In this document: positions 6,999 through 15,732 of the stretch, piece after piece | Layout of the letters: every line of letters starts with the position of its first letter | How positions within the stretch are numbered: position 1 is the stretch's first letter | Assembly (NCBI RefSeq): GCF_000420805.1 | Contig: NZ_ATVQ01000002.1 | Coordinates: 248,001-312,000, forward strand | From: Yaniella halotolerans DSM 15476 | GTDB taxonomy: Bacteria > Actinomycetota > Actinomycetes > Actinomycetales > Micrococcaceae | Direction of reading: 5' to 3' | DNA: 64,000 bases | Made by a program: the position numbers and the translations under genes | Notes under the pieces: model-generated | Told to the model about the DNA's origin: nothing | The model's input: only the letters and a program-made list of their open reading frames with translations | The model's database searches: none

Positions 6999-9653
6999 AT
7001 GAGAGCCATGTCGAATACTGCACTGTTAGATGATGCTCGCTTGACCCGGGATGAAGCTCAGACTCGTTCTGTCCTCATTGAGATAGCAAGTTATCATCTT
7101 GAGTTGGACCTTCGCCAAGCAATGGATCTTGACCGGGCCACCTATCCGGTGACCACGACCCTGCATTTCACATCAACCTCCGCGGGTGCCGAAACATTCT
7201 TGAATTACCTGGGCGATACGGTCGAGTCGGTGGTTCTAAACGGAGAACACCTCGATGTTGACCAGGTAGCGGGCTCGGCACGGATCTTGCTTCCGGGCCT
7301 AGCAGAGAAAAATACCGTCGTGATCCGCTCACACAGTTTCTATTCACATTCAGGTGAAGGCCTGCACCGCTTCGTTGACCCCGTCGACGGACAAGTGTAT
7401 TTATACTCCCAGTTCGAACCGGCAGATGCACGCAGGGTGTATCCCAATATGGAACAACCCGATCTCAAGGCTGTTTTTCACGTCACCATGATCGGTCCAG
7501 ATACCTGGACGATTGCCTCTAATGGCGCTGAAAGCACTCGCGAACAGGTAGCCGAAGGTATCGTTAGGGTGCAATTTGCACCAACAAAACCTACCTCGAC
7601 TTATCTAACAACATTCCTAGCCGGTCCATATGCCGAATTTGCCGACACCTGGGACGGGCACGAAGCTACCGGTGCTGAACCCATCGACCTGCGGATTTTT
7701 ACCCGGCAGTCATTAGTTGAGCATGTTGACGTCGATACGCTCTTTGGCCAGACTCAACAGGGGCTCACATGGTTTCATGACCAGTTCCAGGTCGCCTATC
7801 CATGGGGCAAATATGATCAGGCGTTCGTCCCAGAATATAACCTCGGTGCGATGGAAAACCCGGGCCTTGTGACATTTAACGAAGCATATATTTTTACTTC
7901 CAGAGCCACGATATCGCAATATACCGGCAGAGCAACGACCATTATGCACGAAATGTGCCACATGTGGTTCGGCAACCTAGTCACCATGAAATGGTGGGAT
8001 GATTTGTGGTTAAAGGAGTCCTTCGCGGACTTTTTCGGTTCAAAAGCTGTAGCTGACGCGACTACTCTGCCGGGTGCTTGGCAATCCTTCGCCCATCAGC
8101 GCAAGGCCTGGGCCTATCTCCAAGACTCCTACCCCACGACTCATCCCATTGTGGCTGACATTGTCGATCTCGAGGCCGCGCGTCAGAACTTCGATGGCAT
8201 TACCTATGCGAAGGGCGCTGCTGTTATTAAACAGCTCTTCCACTATGTCGGTGAAGCCGCATTTCTCCAGGCATGTCGAATGTACTTTGAACGCTTCGCC
8301 TTCAGTACTGCTGAACTAGCGGATTTCTTAGAAATTCTGGAAGAAGTTTCAAAAAGAGATATGCGCGAGTGGTCATCTGCTTGGTTGGAGACATCCGGTC
8401 CCGCAACACTGCGACCCATCGTTGAACCAAATGGCACGGTCACACTACGTCAGGAATCCACCGATCCTATAACTGGCGAAACAGTGCTGAGACCGCATCA
8501 CCTATTTGTATCGATTTTTGCTCTCAACGACGACAACCAATTGGTCAGTACTGACGAATCGGAAGTCGTCATACCAACCGGTGAATCATCAGTTGTTGTC
8601 GAAGGTTTAACGATTTCAACGGATCGACCTCGCGTGGTGTTGGTTAATCATCATGACCAAACATACGCCCAAGTGGCTTTTGACCAAGAGTCACTGGAGG
8701 CGGTAACCACTTATCCAGTTGTTGATCCAGATTCGACCGCGATTGCAACAGTTTGGTCCACACTGTGGACGATGGTTCGAAATGCCACACTTCCTGCAGT
8801 AGCCTTTGTACGAGCGGCAGCAAAACTTAGCAACTCTATTGACGATGTATCCATGCATGCCAGAGTGCTTCAGCAAGCCGTTGCTGCTATACAGGAGTTT
8901 GCTCCCGCGGGGCAGCGTAAACGGCTGACTAAAATACTCAGTACTGCCCTAATGGACGGTCTTGTACAGTTAGAACCTGCTTCAGATCGGCAGCGATCTG
9001 TTGCACGAGCTTTAGCCGTACTGAGTCAGGACACGGATTCACTGGCAGCCGAGATGACATTCTTACTTGCCGGTGATGAAACGTCTGAGCTCTCGCCCGG
9101 CCTGCAAATTGATGACGAAATGAAATGGTTGTTATTGATCAGCCTGGCGTCGCTTGAGCGGATAGATATTACCCGCTTGGATGATGAACTGGCTGCTTCG
9201 CACACCGCAACCAATGAATTGAATTACCGTACCGCTGTAGCAGCACTGCCCGACCAAGCACATCGAACAGCTCTGTGGATGGAAATCTATAATGGAACCG
9301 ATACCGAGGGGACCCCGCTGAGTAATGCGCAAGTCACAGCTACTGCCCAGGGCTTGTCAGCATCACAACCCGGCTTCCTGAGCAAACACCTTCAGTCACT
9401 GTTGGAAGGTCTCATGTTTATCTGGGAATCCCGTTCCAATAACCTGGCGACCCGCACAATTAACGGCCTCTTCCCCCTGGTTCACAAGCCGATTAAAGGC
9501 GGTCCGGCTGTCCAAGAGAAACACCCGGTGGTCGTCAACATCGATGCCTGGCTCGGTCAATACACCGCCGCACCAGCAGCACTGCAGCGCATCGTCGTTG
9601 AACGTCGCACCGACATAGTCAACAGACTGGTTGCTCAGGCCACAAAGTTCTAG
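6999..9653 (+). CDS. pepN: Aminopeptidase N (M1 zinc metallopeptidase)
   Basis: 884 residues with the full M1 layout: an N-terminal beta domain, the GAMEN exopeptidase motif at residue 283, the zinc site H317-E-M-C-H321 with the third ligand Glu in LKESFAD 18 residues later, and a C-terminal ERAP1-like helical domain. It removes N-terminal residues from peptides in the cytoplasm; no signal peptide is seen. The x residue next to the last His is Cys where Ala is more usual; it is not a zinc ligand. The ATG at 7008 is an equally plausible start, since neither has a strong ribosome-binding site. Transcribed alone and converging on lplA, with only 14 bases between stops. Confidence 0.92.
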   Translation: MRAMSNTALLDDARLTRDEAQTRSVLIEIASYHLELDLRQAMDLDRATYPVTTTLHFTSTSAGAETFLNYLGDTVESVVLNGEHLDVDQVAGSARILLPGLAEKNTVVIRSHSFYSHSGEGLHRFVDPVDGQVYLYSQFEPADARRVYPNMEQPDLKAVFHVTMIGPDTWTIASNGAESTREQVAEGIVRVQFAPTKPTSTYLTTFLAGPYAEFADTWDGHEATGAEPIDLRIFTRQSLVEHVDVDTLFGQTQQGLTWFHDQFQVAYPWGKYDQAFVPEYNLGAMENPGLVTFNEAYIFTSRATISQYTGRATTIMHEMCHMWFGNLVTMKWWDDLWLKESFADFFGSKAVADATTLPGAWQSFAHQRKAWAYLQDSYPTTHPIVADIVDLEAARQNFDGITYAKGAAVIKQLFHYVGEAAFLQACRMYFERFAFSTAELADFLEILEEVSKRDMREWSSAWLETSGPATLRPIVEPNGTVTLRQESTDPITGETVLRPHHLFVSIFALNDDNQLVSTDESEVVIPTGESSVVVEGLTISTDRPRVVLVNHHDQTYAQVAFDQESLEAVTTYPVVDPDSTAIATVWSTLWTMVRNATLPAVAFVRAAAKLSNSIDDVSMHARVLQQAVAAIQEFAPAGQRKRLTKILSTALMDGLVQLEPASDRQRSVARALAVLSQDTDSLAAEMTFLLAGDETSELSPGLQIDDEMKWLLLISLASLERIDITRLDDELAASHTATNELNYRTAVAALPDQAHRTALWMEIYNGTDTEGTPLSNAQVTATAQGLSASQPGFLSKHLQSLLEGLMFIWESRSNNLATRTINGLFPLVHKPIKGGPAVQEKHPVVVNIDAWLGQYTAAPAALQRIVVERRTDIVNRLVAQATKF

Positions 9654-9667
9654 CACCTCGCCAAGTA

Positions 9668-10756
9668 TCAGGGAACTCGGTGGATCCATTCACTTGTCAT
9701 GAATTTTTCCTCTGCCAGAGCCTCTGCTCTGGTGAGCTCTTCAGAGGTGACTTCCCGGGTTTTCGCTGCATAACGTTCAGCGAAGGTCTTGATCATGACA
9801 TCCCAAATATCTGAACGTGACATGCCGGTCTGTCTGCGTAGCGGATCAACGCGAGCTTGTGCAGAGGTAATTCCCTTGTCAGAGATCTTTTCACGCCCAA
9901 TACGCAGTACATCTGTCATCTTTTGTGCGTCAATATCGTATGACATCGTTACGTGATGCAACATCGACCCAGCAGCTAGCCGCTTTTGCGCGGCCCCACC
10001 GATCTTCCCTTCAGGAGTAGCGATGTCATTGAGCGGCTCATAGAAGGCTTTGACCTGCATACGGGCCAATGCATCCATCACCCATGCGTCGAGAAATGGA
10101 TATGAATCGGTAAAGCTCATGCCATCAACCATTGAGGTCGGAGTATAGAGCGAGTATGTGACTGCGTTGTCCGCTTCCATAAACATCGCGCCACCGCCAG
10201 ATATCCGACGTACGACTTTAATGTTGTGTTCTGCCACGGCGTCGGGATCGACTTCATTGCTATAACTTTGGAACGAGCCAATAACGACCGAAGGATCAGA
10301 GATAGGCCAGCGCCATAAACGCATAGCGGGTTGAATTCGTCCGGCTGCTACATCCTCGGTCAGAATCTGATCGAGTGCCACTTGGGTGAAGATGGGTATT
10401 TCCGTTGGCAGGATGATTTCCCAATCGTGGTCCTGCCAACTGGTAGCGAAACCGGTTGCACGACGAACTGCAGTTGCTACCGCATGTGCATCGAAACCGA
10501 ACATCACCACGGAATCATCAACGGTTGCTTCGATGGCGTCCGCGATGACTTTGTGGCTTGCATCGTATTTTAAGCCGACTAGTGATCCATTGATGTCGTC
10601 GAGGGCCTCATCGGGTTCCAAAAAGAAGTCGCCATTGATATTGGCTCGAGATATGACGCCATCCGTTACGTCGAGGTCGGCGATCACCAGTTTACCGCCG
10701 GGCACTTTGAATTCGCCGTGAAATTGTTTGCCTTGAAACCCTTGTGTCGCAGTCAT
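9668..10756 (-). CDS. lplA: Lipoate-protein ligase, domain-permuted
   Basis: 362 residues. The first ~95 residues resemble the lipoate-ligase accessory domain (HGEFKVPGGKL..., placed C-terminally in E. coli LplA). The remaining ~260 form the biotin/lipoate A/B ligase catalytic domain, with RRISGGGAMF (residues 183-192) and the lysine of GKIGGAAQK (K251). The enzyme activates lipoate with ATP and attaches it to the lipoyl lysine of E2 subunits and GcvH. The accessory-first order matches the circularly permuted LplA described for Streptomyces coelicolor. It is monocistronic, and no lipoate synthase gene (lipA) is adjacent. Confidence 0.87.
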   Translation of the reverse strand: MTATQGFQGKQFHGEFKVPGGKLVIADLDVTDGVISRANINGDFFLEPDEALDDINGSLVGLKYDASHKVIADAIEATVDDSVVMFGFDAHAVATAVRRATGFATSWQDHDWEIILPTEIPIFTQVALDQILTEDVAAGRIQPAMRLWRWPISDPSVVIGSFQSYSNEVDPDAVAEHNIKVVRRISGGGAMFMEADNAVTYSLYTPTSMVDGMSFTDSYPFLDAWVMDALARMQVKAFYEPLNDIATPEGKIGGAAQKRLAAGSMLHHVTMSYDIDAQKMTDVLRIGREKISDKGITSAQARVDPLRRQTGMSRSDIWDVMIKTFAERYAAKTREVTSEELTRAEALAEEKFMTSEWIHRVP

Positions 10757-10889
10757 ATATCCAGCTTACTTGTACCGTTGAGTGGGTCGTAAATGTGTGT
10801 CATGATGCTGGGTGGCGTTGTGGTCTCGCGTTGTAGTAACGGTCACGTCAGGCACTCATAAAATTCGACTTCAGGCTACCCTATTTATT

Positions 10890-11447
10890 ATGGGAAATTC
10901 ACAGCAAGTTGTTGCAACTGGTTGGCATAAGATAGCGATCCGAGGCGGTTGGATCGCGACCTTTCTGCTCGCAGCATGGATTCTTGTGCCACGACTTATT
11001 ATCGGCACCGCCGTTCCGATCGCACTGGTCATGACCATCCTGCTTCCGCTGATTCTCTTGGTAATCAGTTGTGCCGCACTTGGGGTTCCGGCGAAGCGCG
11101 GACAGAGCCCGAGTAAGCGAACAGTTGCGTGGTTATGGTTTTCTTTTCTCAATGCTTTTATTGTTGGACTCTTTTTTCCAGATGACACGATATTTTCTGC
11201 GACGTCGCACGAGCAGGCTACCGCACTGATAGCCGTGCTTTTTGGACCTGGTTGGGAAGGTGCTGGTTCAGCCATTGCAAACCCAGCGGCGATCATCATG
11301 ATCATTTCTGGCATAATTGCGGCGGTATTTGCTGTGCTCGACTCCCGAGAAGGTGGGCCCATACGAACTGAAGATGAAGACCACTACCAGGGTCATGGTT
11401 ACTTCGCGATTCTGGGTGAGGACGAATACTATCAGCGAGAGAAATAG
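10890..11447 (+). CDS. Hypothetical membrane protein
   Basis: A 185-residue protein of unknown function with about four hydrophobic segments (near residues 15-35, 40-62, 75-95 and 125-150) and an acidic, Tyr-rich C-terminal tail (EDEDHYQGHGYFAILGEDEYY). The ATG at 10890 begins the MGNSQQ reading; an upstream in-frame start at 10812 would add a stretch unlike a signal or membrane segment. A TACCCT at about 10877-10882 ends 7 bases before that ATG, so the message may be leaderless. Its 3' end overlaps the start of the following FUSC-type gene, so the two are probably cotranscribed. Confidence 0.6.
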   Translation: MGNSQQVVATGWHKIAIRGGWIATFLLAAWILVPRLIIGTAVPIALVMTILLPLILLVISCAALGVPAKRGQSPSKRTVAWLWFSFLNAFIVGLFFPDDTIFSATSHEQATALIAVLFGPGWEGAGSAIANPAAIIMIISGIIAAVFAVLDSREGGPIRTEDEDHYQGHGYFAILGEDEYYQREK

Positions 11448-12489
11448 TTTTTTAGGTCCCGAGACCAGACCACTTCGAAAGATCCGTCAAGCCGCCCTGG
11501 CCATCGGACCACACGCGGGTGCCCATCGGGTTGCCATTCGGGCAGCAACATCGATCGGTGTCCCGCTCATCATCCTATATTGCATGGGACGAATGGATCT
11601 GTCAGTCTACGCTGCCTTTGGCGCACTATCATCGCTCTACGGTCGATTTCATTACTATGGTGACCGAGTCCGTATGCAACTTGGCGCCGGTGTTATTTTT
11701 GTAAGTGTCTTGCTGATTGGCACGCTGTTGGCCGTCTTAGATACAGATACAAGTGTGCGGATCATGACAATCGCTCTTGTCGCGACGCTCGTGACCGGCA
11801 TCGTTGGTGGTTACAAGTGGCATCCAGATGGTGCAACTTTTGCTGTCTTTGTGGCAGGTGCAGTGGCAACCATGCCGGGTGACTGGATAAACCTGGCACA
11901 AATATTGGTGGTGACGAGCGCGGCCGCATTATTTAGCGTCTTGCTCACTGCTGCCTTAGGCCTGTTGCGCACGCGAAGTTGGACTAAAGTCTTTCGACCT
12001 ATACGCCCAGCAGTATTTCAGGCGGACTGGTCAGTAGCAGTCACAGTGGGCGTAGGTGCTCTTTTAGCCGGTTTGATAGGGCAAACCTTTGACGATGACC
12101 ATTGGTATTGGGCGATGGTTGCCGCCAGTGTCGTGTTGGCCGGTGCCGCCACAACGTCTCGGCTCACCCGCAGCATTCAACGCTTCATCGGAACGACCTT
12201 GGGTGTGCTGATGGCCGGAGTGTTGTTGTGGTTTGAGATGCCAACCCTGGCTGTGATAAGCGCGGTGATCGTCTTGCAAGCAGCGGCAGAATTACTCATT
12301 GGTCGCAACTATGGTGTGGCGATGTTAGCAGTAACACCTTTGGCTTTATTGATGGTCAGTTTAGCTAATCCAATTGACCCCGAAATTTTGGTGGCTGACC
12401 GGGTGTTTGAGACCTTTATCGGTTCGCTTGTGGGTACTGGTATCGCCCTGGTATCGGCAAAACTCCGAACGGACGAACGGCCTAGCTAG
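11395..12489 (+). CDS. FUSC-family integral membrane protein
   Basis: About 364 residues with two clusters of hydrophobic helices, roughly residues 50-195 and 215-350, separated by a short polar stretch (RTRSWTKVFRPIRPAV). The arrangement and the DRVRMQLG and DDDHWYWAM segments suggest the FUSC-like / aromatic-acid-exporter superfamily of inner-membrane proteins. The substrate is unknown. The start is uncertain: ATG 11395 or GTG 11419 both lie inside the end of the preceding gene, and neither has a clear ribosome-binding site, suggesting translational coupling. The gene ends just before a strong hairpin shared with the convergent rpmE2. Confidence 0.65.
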   Translation: MVTSRFWVRTNTISERNSFLGPETRPLRKIRQAALAIGPHAGAHRVAIRAATSIGVPLIILYCMGRMDLSVYAAFGALSSLYGRFHYYGDRVRMQLGAGVIFVSVLLIGTLLAVLDTDTSVRIMTIALVATLVTGIVGGYKWHPDGATFAVFVAGAVATMPGDWINLAQILVVTSAAALFSVLLTAALGLLRTRSWTKVFRPIRPAVFQADWSVAVTVGVGALLAGLIGQTFDDDHWYWAMVAASVVLAGAATTSRLTRSIQRFIGTTLGVLMAGVLLWFEMPTLAVISAVIVLQAAAELLIGRNYGVAMLAVTPLALLMVSLANPIDPEILVADRVFETFIGSLVGTGIALVSAKLRTDERPS

Positions 12490-12518
12490 GTATATAGGAA
12501 ATTGGCTTTAACACAAGC

Positions 12519-12544
12519 AGCGTCGCGCCCGTGGGCGCGACGCT
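12519..12544. terminator. Bidirectional terminator between FUSC gene and rpmE2
   Basis: A perfect 12-bp GC-rich palindrome (AGCGTCGCGCCC / GGGCGCGACGCT) with almost no loop lies between two convergent stops. The plus side is followed by ATTGT and the minus side by GCTTGTGTT, so it can act on both transcripts. Confidence 0.78.
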
Positions 12545-12575
12545 ATTGTAAAGCTGAGATAGAAAACCGTAGTGG

Positions 12576-12833
12576 TTACTTTTTGCCACCAAAGCCTTTG
12601 AAACGAGCGTTGAAGCGCTCGACGCGGCCGGCAGTATCCAGAATACGCTGCTTACCGGTGTAGAACGGGTGGGAGGCAGCTGAGATTTCAACATCGATTA
12701 CCGGGTAGGTGTTGCCGTCATCCCACTCAGCGGTACGATCAGAAGTTGCGGTGGTGCGTGTCAGGACACGTTCGCCTGACGCTAGGTCATTGAAGATTAC
12801 GTAGTTGTAATCAGGGTGAATATCTTTTTGCAT
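12576..12833 (-). CDS. rpmE2: 50S ribosomal protein L31 type B
   Basis: 85 residues beginning [12 protein letters not shown], the typical start of type B L31. The zinc-binding cysteines of type A are absent (no Cys in the protein), which defines the zinc-independent paralogue used to spare zinc. ATG 12833 is preceded by GAAGGAAC 5 bases upstream; the longer in-frame start at 12857 adds residues not found in the family. In many actinobacteria this gene is Zur-repressed; no convincing Zur box was found in the 150 bases upstream, only a 5-2-5 palindrome (GGTCA/TGACC) at 12898-12909. Confidence 0.93.
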   Translation of the reverse strand: MQKDIHPDYNYVIFNDLASGERVLTRTTATSDRTAEWDDGNTYPVIDVEISAASHPFYTGKQRILDTAGRVERFNARFKGFGGKK

Positions 12834-13001
12834 GTCTAGTTCCTTCGTTGGTGCCACTGGATTTTGCCAGCCGCACGAAGACAGAGTTAATAAAATCGGT
12901 CAACTGACCAAGGGTACATATTACAGGTTTAAGGCGGAACTAGCATCTTTTACCAGCAGCGTGTTCATGCGGTCTGATGCTGAAGGGTATCCGCTCGGTT
13001 T

Positions 13002-13835
13002 TTAGCTGCTCAACAAGCGTAGGATCATCACCGTTAGGCCGACCAAGCCGACCACAACGATGACGCCGCGTAAGACATTTGGTTTGATACGTCGGCCTAT
13101 TTTTGCGCCAACTGATCCGCCGACTAGTGATGAGACAGCAATTAGCAGCACCGCCGTCCAGTCGATTCTGTCGAACGCAAAAAGCAGATACCCAGCAGCG
13201 GCGATGAGATTGACCGCTAGTGAGAGCCAGGTTTTGATGGCGTTTGCGTGAACCAGTGTTCCAGACGTCAAGAAGACCCCGAGGATGCCCATCAATAAGA
13301 CCCCCTGGGCTGCGACAAAGTAGCCTCCATAGATACCGGTGAGAAAGATCAGGATAAATAGTGCTGGTGTAACCCTTCCAGTTGGCAGTGGCGCAATTTC
13401 AGGGGTGATGGGCTCATCCCCACAGGCTGCACGACGTCGTCGAACCCAGGCATTTAATCGAGGTTGGAAAACGACAAACAGTATTGCGAAAATAATCAGG
13501 ACCGGCGCAACAAAGTCGAATACCGTGGCAGGCAAGGACATGAGTAAACTCGCGCCGATAAGTCCGCCCGCGAGAGATCCCCAAGTGAGCGTTTTTGCAA
13601 TACTGTCGGCTTCACGAAGTTCTCGTCGATAACCCCACGTGCCAGAGAATCCAGCGGCAACTAAGCCCATTGCATTCGACATTTGGGCTGTTACGGGTGG
13701 GAAGCCAACGGCGACCAGCACTGGAAACGTCACAAGCGTGCCCGATCCAACAACGGAGTTTATGGTACCGGCCCAGAAGCCGGCCAACAAGACCAGTAGT
13801 AGCTGCCACCATTCCAAGCCCAAGAAGAGTTCCAT
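13002..13835 (-). CDS. TauE/SafE-family anion permease
   Basis: 277 residues with about eight hydrophobic segments in two repeats. The first repeat has the family's FWAGTINSVVGSGTLVTFP glycine/serine-rich re-entrant motif, and the second has IYGGYFVAAQGVLLMGILG. TauE/SafE proteins move sulfite, sulfoacetate or related organosulfonates across the membrane; the actual substrate is unknown. It begins 17 bases after the stop of the ABC ATPase gene and is probably cotranscribed with it, although the ATPase has no obvious mechanistic link to this secondary transporter. Confidence 0.85.
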   Translation of the reverse strand: MELFLGLEWWQLLLVLLAGFWAGTINSVVGSGTLVTFPVLVAVGFPPVTAQMSNAMGLVAAGFSGTWGYRRELREADSIAKTLTWGSLAGGLIGASLLMSLPATVFDFVAPVLIIFAILFVVFQPRLNAWVRRRRAACGDEPITPEIAPLPTGRVTPALFILIFLTGIYGGYFVAAQGVLLMGILGVFLTSGTLVHANAIKTWLSLAVNLIAAAGYLLFAFDRIDWTAVLLIAVSSLVGGSVGAKIGRRIKPNVLRGVIVVVGLVGLTVMILRLLSS

Positions 13836-13852
13836 GGGTCTCCTCGGAAGGT

Positions 13853-14719
13853 TTAGGTACGAGCAAACGCTGTAAAGCGGCCGTCAACATTGCGGGAGAC
13901 GTTCAAAGGCAATCGGAAAGCTTCCGACAGCGTCTCTTCGGTTAAAGCTGTTTCTATCGGGCCGGCCGAAATGATTTGTCCTTCACGTAGCAGCAAGGCG
14001 TGAGTGAAATTCGGCGGGACTTCTTCAACGTGGTGGGTCACCAGGATCTGTGTTGGTGAGAGTGGGTCGGCAGCGAGTTGTGACAGCGAGCGTACAAGCG
14101 TTTCTCGACCGGCGAGGTCGAGACCTGCGCCGGGTTCATCCAAAATGAGGAGTTCAGGGTCTGTCATCATGGCTCGAGCGATGAGCGCACGTTTGCGCTC
14201 CCCTTCTGACAGGGTACGGAAACGCCGGTCGGCGTATTTTGCAATCCCCCACCTCGACAAAAGTTGTTCGGCGCGCTGCAAATCTTCCGGTTCATACACT
14301 TCTTGCCAGCGGCCGGTTACACCGTAGGCAGCGGTGACAACCAGGTTGCGGACGGTTTCATTGCCGGGGATCTGTTCTGCCAACAAAGTGGACGACAAGC
14401 CGATGGAGGGACGTAGATCAAAAACGTCGACTGCCCCCAATACTTCACCTAAGATCGAAACATTGCCCATGGTTGGGTGAGCGCGCGCAGCCGCTATATT
14501 GATCATGGTGGATTTACCAGCCCCATTTGGACCCATAACAATCCACCGTTGGCCTTCCTCGACCAACAACGAAACATCATCCAACAGCACATTATTACCA
14601 CGCCGATACGTGACGTGAGACATGTGCACGACAGAGTCGTCTATAGGGATAAATTCTTGTGGTGACATGATGGGACGTTGCGCGGTTGTTGCAGAGTAGG
14701 TCAGATCGGATGAGCTCAT
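13853..14719 (-). CDS. ABC transporter ATP-binding protein (YlmA/ModF-like)
   Basis: A 288-residue single ATPase domain with Walker A GPNGAGKST (about residue 63), signature LSEGERKR (about residue 168), Walker B LLILDEPGAGLD, and a switch His in LVTHHVEE. The signature is LSEGE rather than LSGGQ, as in the stand-alone YlmA/ModF-type ATPases. No permease partner adjoins it. The start is uncertain: ATG 14719 has no ribosome-binding site but a TAGTCT hexamer ends 7 bases upstream, suggesting a leaderless message; the in-frame ATG at 14668 is the alternative. It diverges from serB. Confidence 0.83.
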   Translation of the reverse strand: MSSSDLTYSATTAQRPIMSPQEFIPIDDSVVHMSHVTYRRGNNVLLDDVSLLVEEGQRWIVMGPNGAGKSTMINIAAARAHPTMGNVSILGEVLGAVDVFDLRPSIGLSSTLLAEQIPGNETVRNLVVTAAYGVTGRWQEVYEPEDLQRAEQLLSRWGIAKYADRRFRTLSEGERKRALIARAMMTDPELLILDEPGAGLDLAGRETLVRSLSQLAADPLSPTQILVTHHVEEVPPNFTHALLLREGQIISAGPIETALTEETLSEAFRLPLNVSRNVDGRFTAFART

Positions 14720-14768
14720 ATGAACCAGACTAGGCTAGATACAAGAGGATTTGGTGAAAGGAACCGGT

Positions 14769-15620
14769 ATGCCGAGAAATACTGCCAACATGAAGATTGG
14801 TGACCGCGTGGTGGTCTATAACAATGCGGGCCACCCGCGTTTAGACGGGGTACCAACGTATGCAGAAGCACTCAATGGAGTCGGCTTTACCGGTCATCGT
14901 TGGATTTCTGCTGCCGATCGCCTGAAAGATCTGCCGCAGGACTGGTATCCGGCAATTATGCAGAAAAAACAGGTCGAGATGTTGCACCAACAGGCACCTC
15001 TTGTATTGTTTGACGTGGACTCTACCCTCATCCATGAGGAAGTTATCGAGTTACTTGCTGCGCATGCTGGCAAAGAACGTGAGGTTGCTGAAGTCACTGA
15101 ACGGGCTATGCGCGGGGAAATCGATTTCGCTGAGTCCTTGCACTACCGTGTAGCAACGTTAGAGGGCTTGCCGGTGGAAGTTCTCGACGAAGTGGCGGCA
15201 GCAGCGACAATTCATGAGGGCGCCTACGAACTTGTACAAGCTGTTCACCGCACTGGCGGCTACGTGTATGCAGTTTCTGGTGGCTTCACCCACGCATTAG
15301 AACCACTAGCAACACAGCTTGGACTGGATGGTTTTGCTGCAAACACATTGGAAACGGCTGACAACAAATTGACGGGGAAAGTGACCGGTCAGGTAATCGA
15401 CCGTGCAGCAAAGGCTTCGATGCTACGTCGTTGGTCAGCCGACCATAATGTTCCGTTAGAAGCGACCGTTGCCGTTGGTGATGGAGCGAATGATCTCGAC
15501 ATGCTTGAGCTTGCCGGTTATGGCGTTGGGTTTTGTCCGAAACCCATCGTTCGAGAACATGCAGATCTTATCGTCGAGGTCCCCACACACGATGTGCTAC
15601 GCGCTGTGCTTGGACTCTGA
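14769..15620 (+). CDS. serB: Phosphoserine phosphatase
   Basis: 283 residues of the HAD superfamily. Motif I is F-D82-V-D84-S-T-L, motif II the serine of YAVSGGFTHAL, then a conserved lysine near residue 203 and motif III GDGANDLDML. This is the SerB pattern, the last step of serine synthesis from 3-phosphoserine. The ~75 residues before the catalytic domain do not look like a full ACT domain. ATG 14769 is chosen because AAAGGAA lies 6 bases upstream; the earlier GTG has no such site. Monocistronic, with a strong hairpin downstream. Confidence 0.92.
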   Translation: MPRNTANMKIGDRVVVYNNAGHPRLDGVPTYAEALNGVGFTGHRWISAADRLKDLPQDWYPAIMQKKQVEMLHQQAPLVLFDVDSTLIHEEVIELLAAHAGKEREVAEVTERAMRGEIDFAESLHYRVATLEGLPVEVLDEVAAAATIHEGAYELVQAVHRTGGYVYAVSGGFTHALEPLATQLGLDGFAANTLETADNKLTGKVTGQVIDRAAKASMLRRWSADHNVPLEATVAVGDGANDLDMLELAGYGVGFCPKPIVREHADLIVEVPTHDVLRAVLGL

Positions 15621-15680
15621 CATCCGTTTTGCGAAAAAATGAGCATTCCCACTGCTGGCTCGTGACAGCCGAGTGCAGAC

Positions 15681-15717
15681 AGATTCGGCGCCGGACATAT
15701 TGCCCGGCGCCGAATCT
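15681..15717. terminator. Long perfect hairpin between serB and SDR gene
   Basis: A perfect 14-bp stem (AGATTCGGCGCCGG / CCGGCGCCGAATCT) with a 9-base loop lies between two convergent stop codons. No T tract follows on either strand. Confidence 0.7.
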
Positions 15718-15732
15718 CAGGAGTAGCAGGAG

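Noticed and set aside
7947-7961. Cys in the HEMCH zinc motif of pepN as an inactivating change
   Set aside because: The residue is not one of the three zinc ligands and both His and Glu positions are intact.
10871-11362. 163-codon minus-strand frame opposite the hypothetical membrane protein
   Set aside because: The plus-strand reading has clear transmembrane segments and an acidic tail; the minus frame is low-complexity without a start signal.
12834-12990. Zur box upstream of rpmE2
   Set aside because: Only a 5-2-5 palindrome (12898-12909) is present, unlike the AT-rich Zur consensus.
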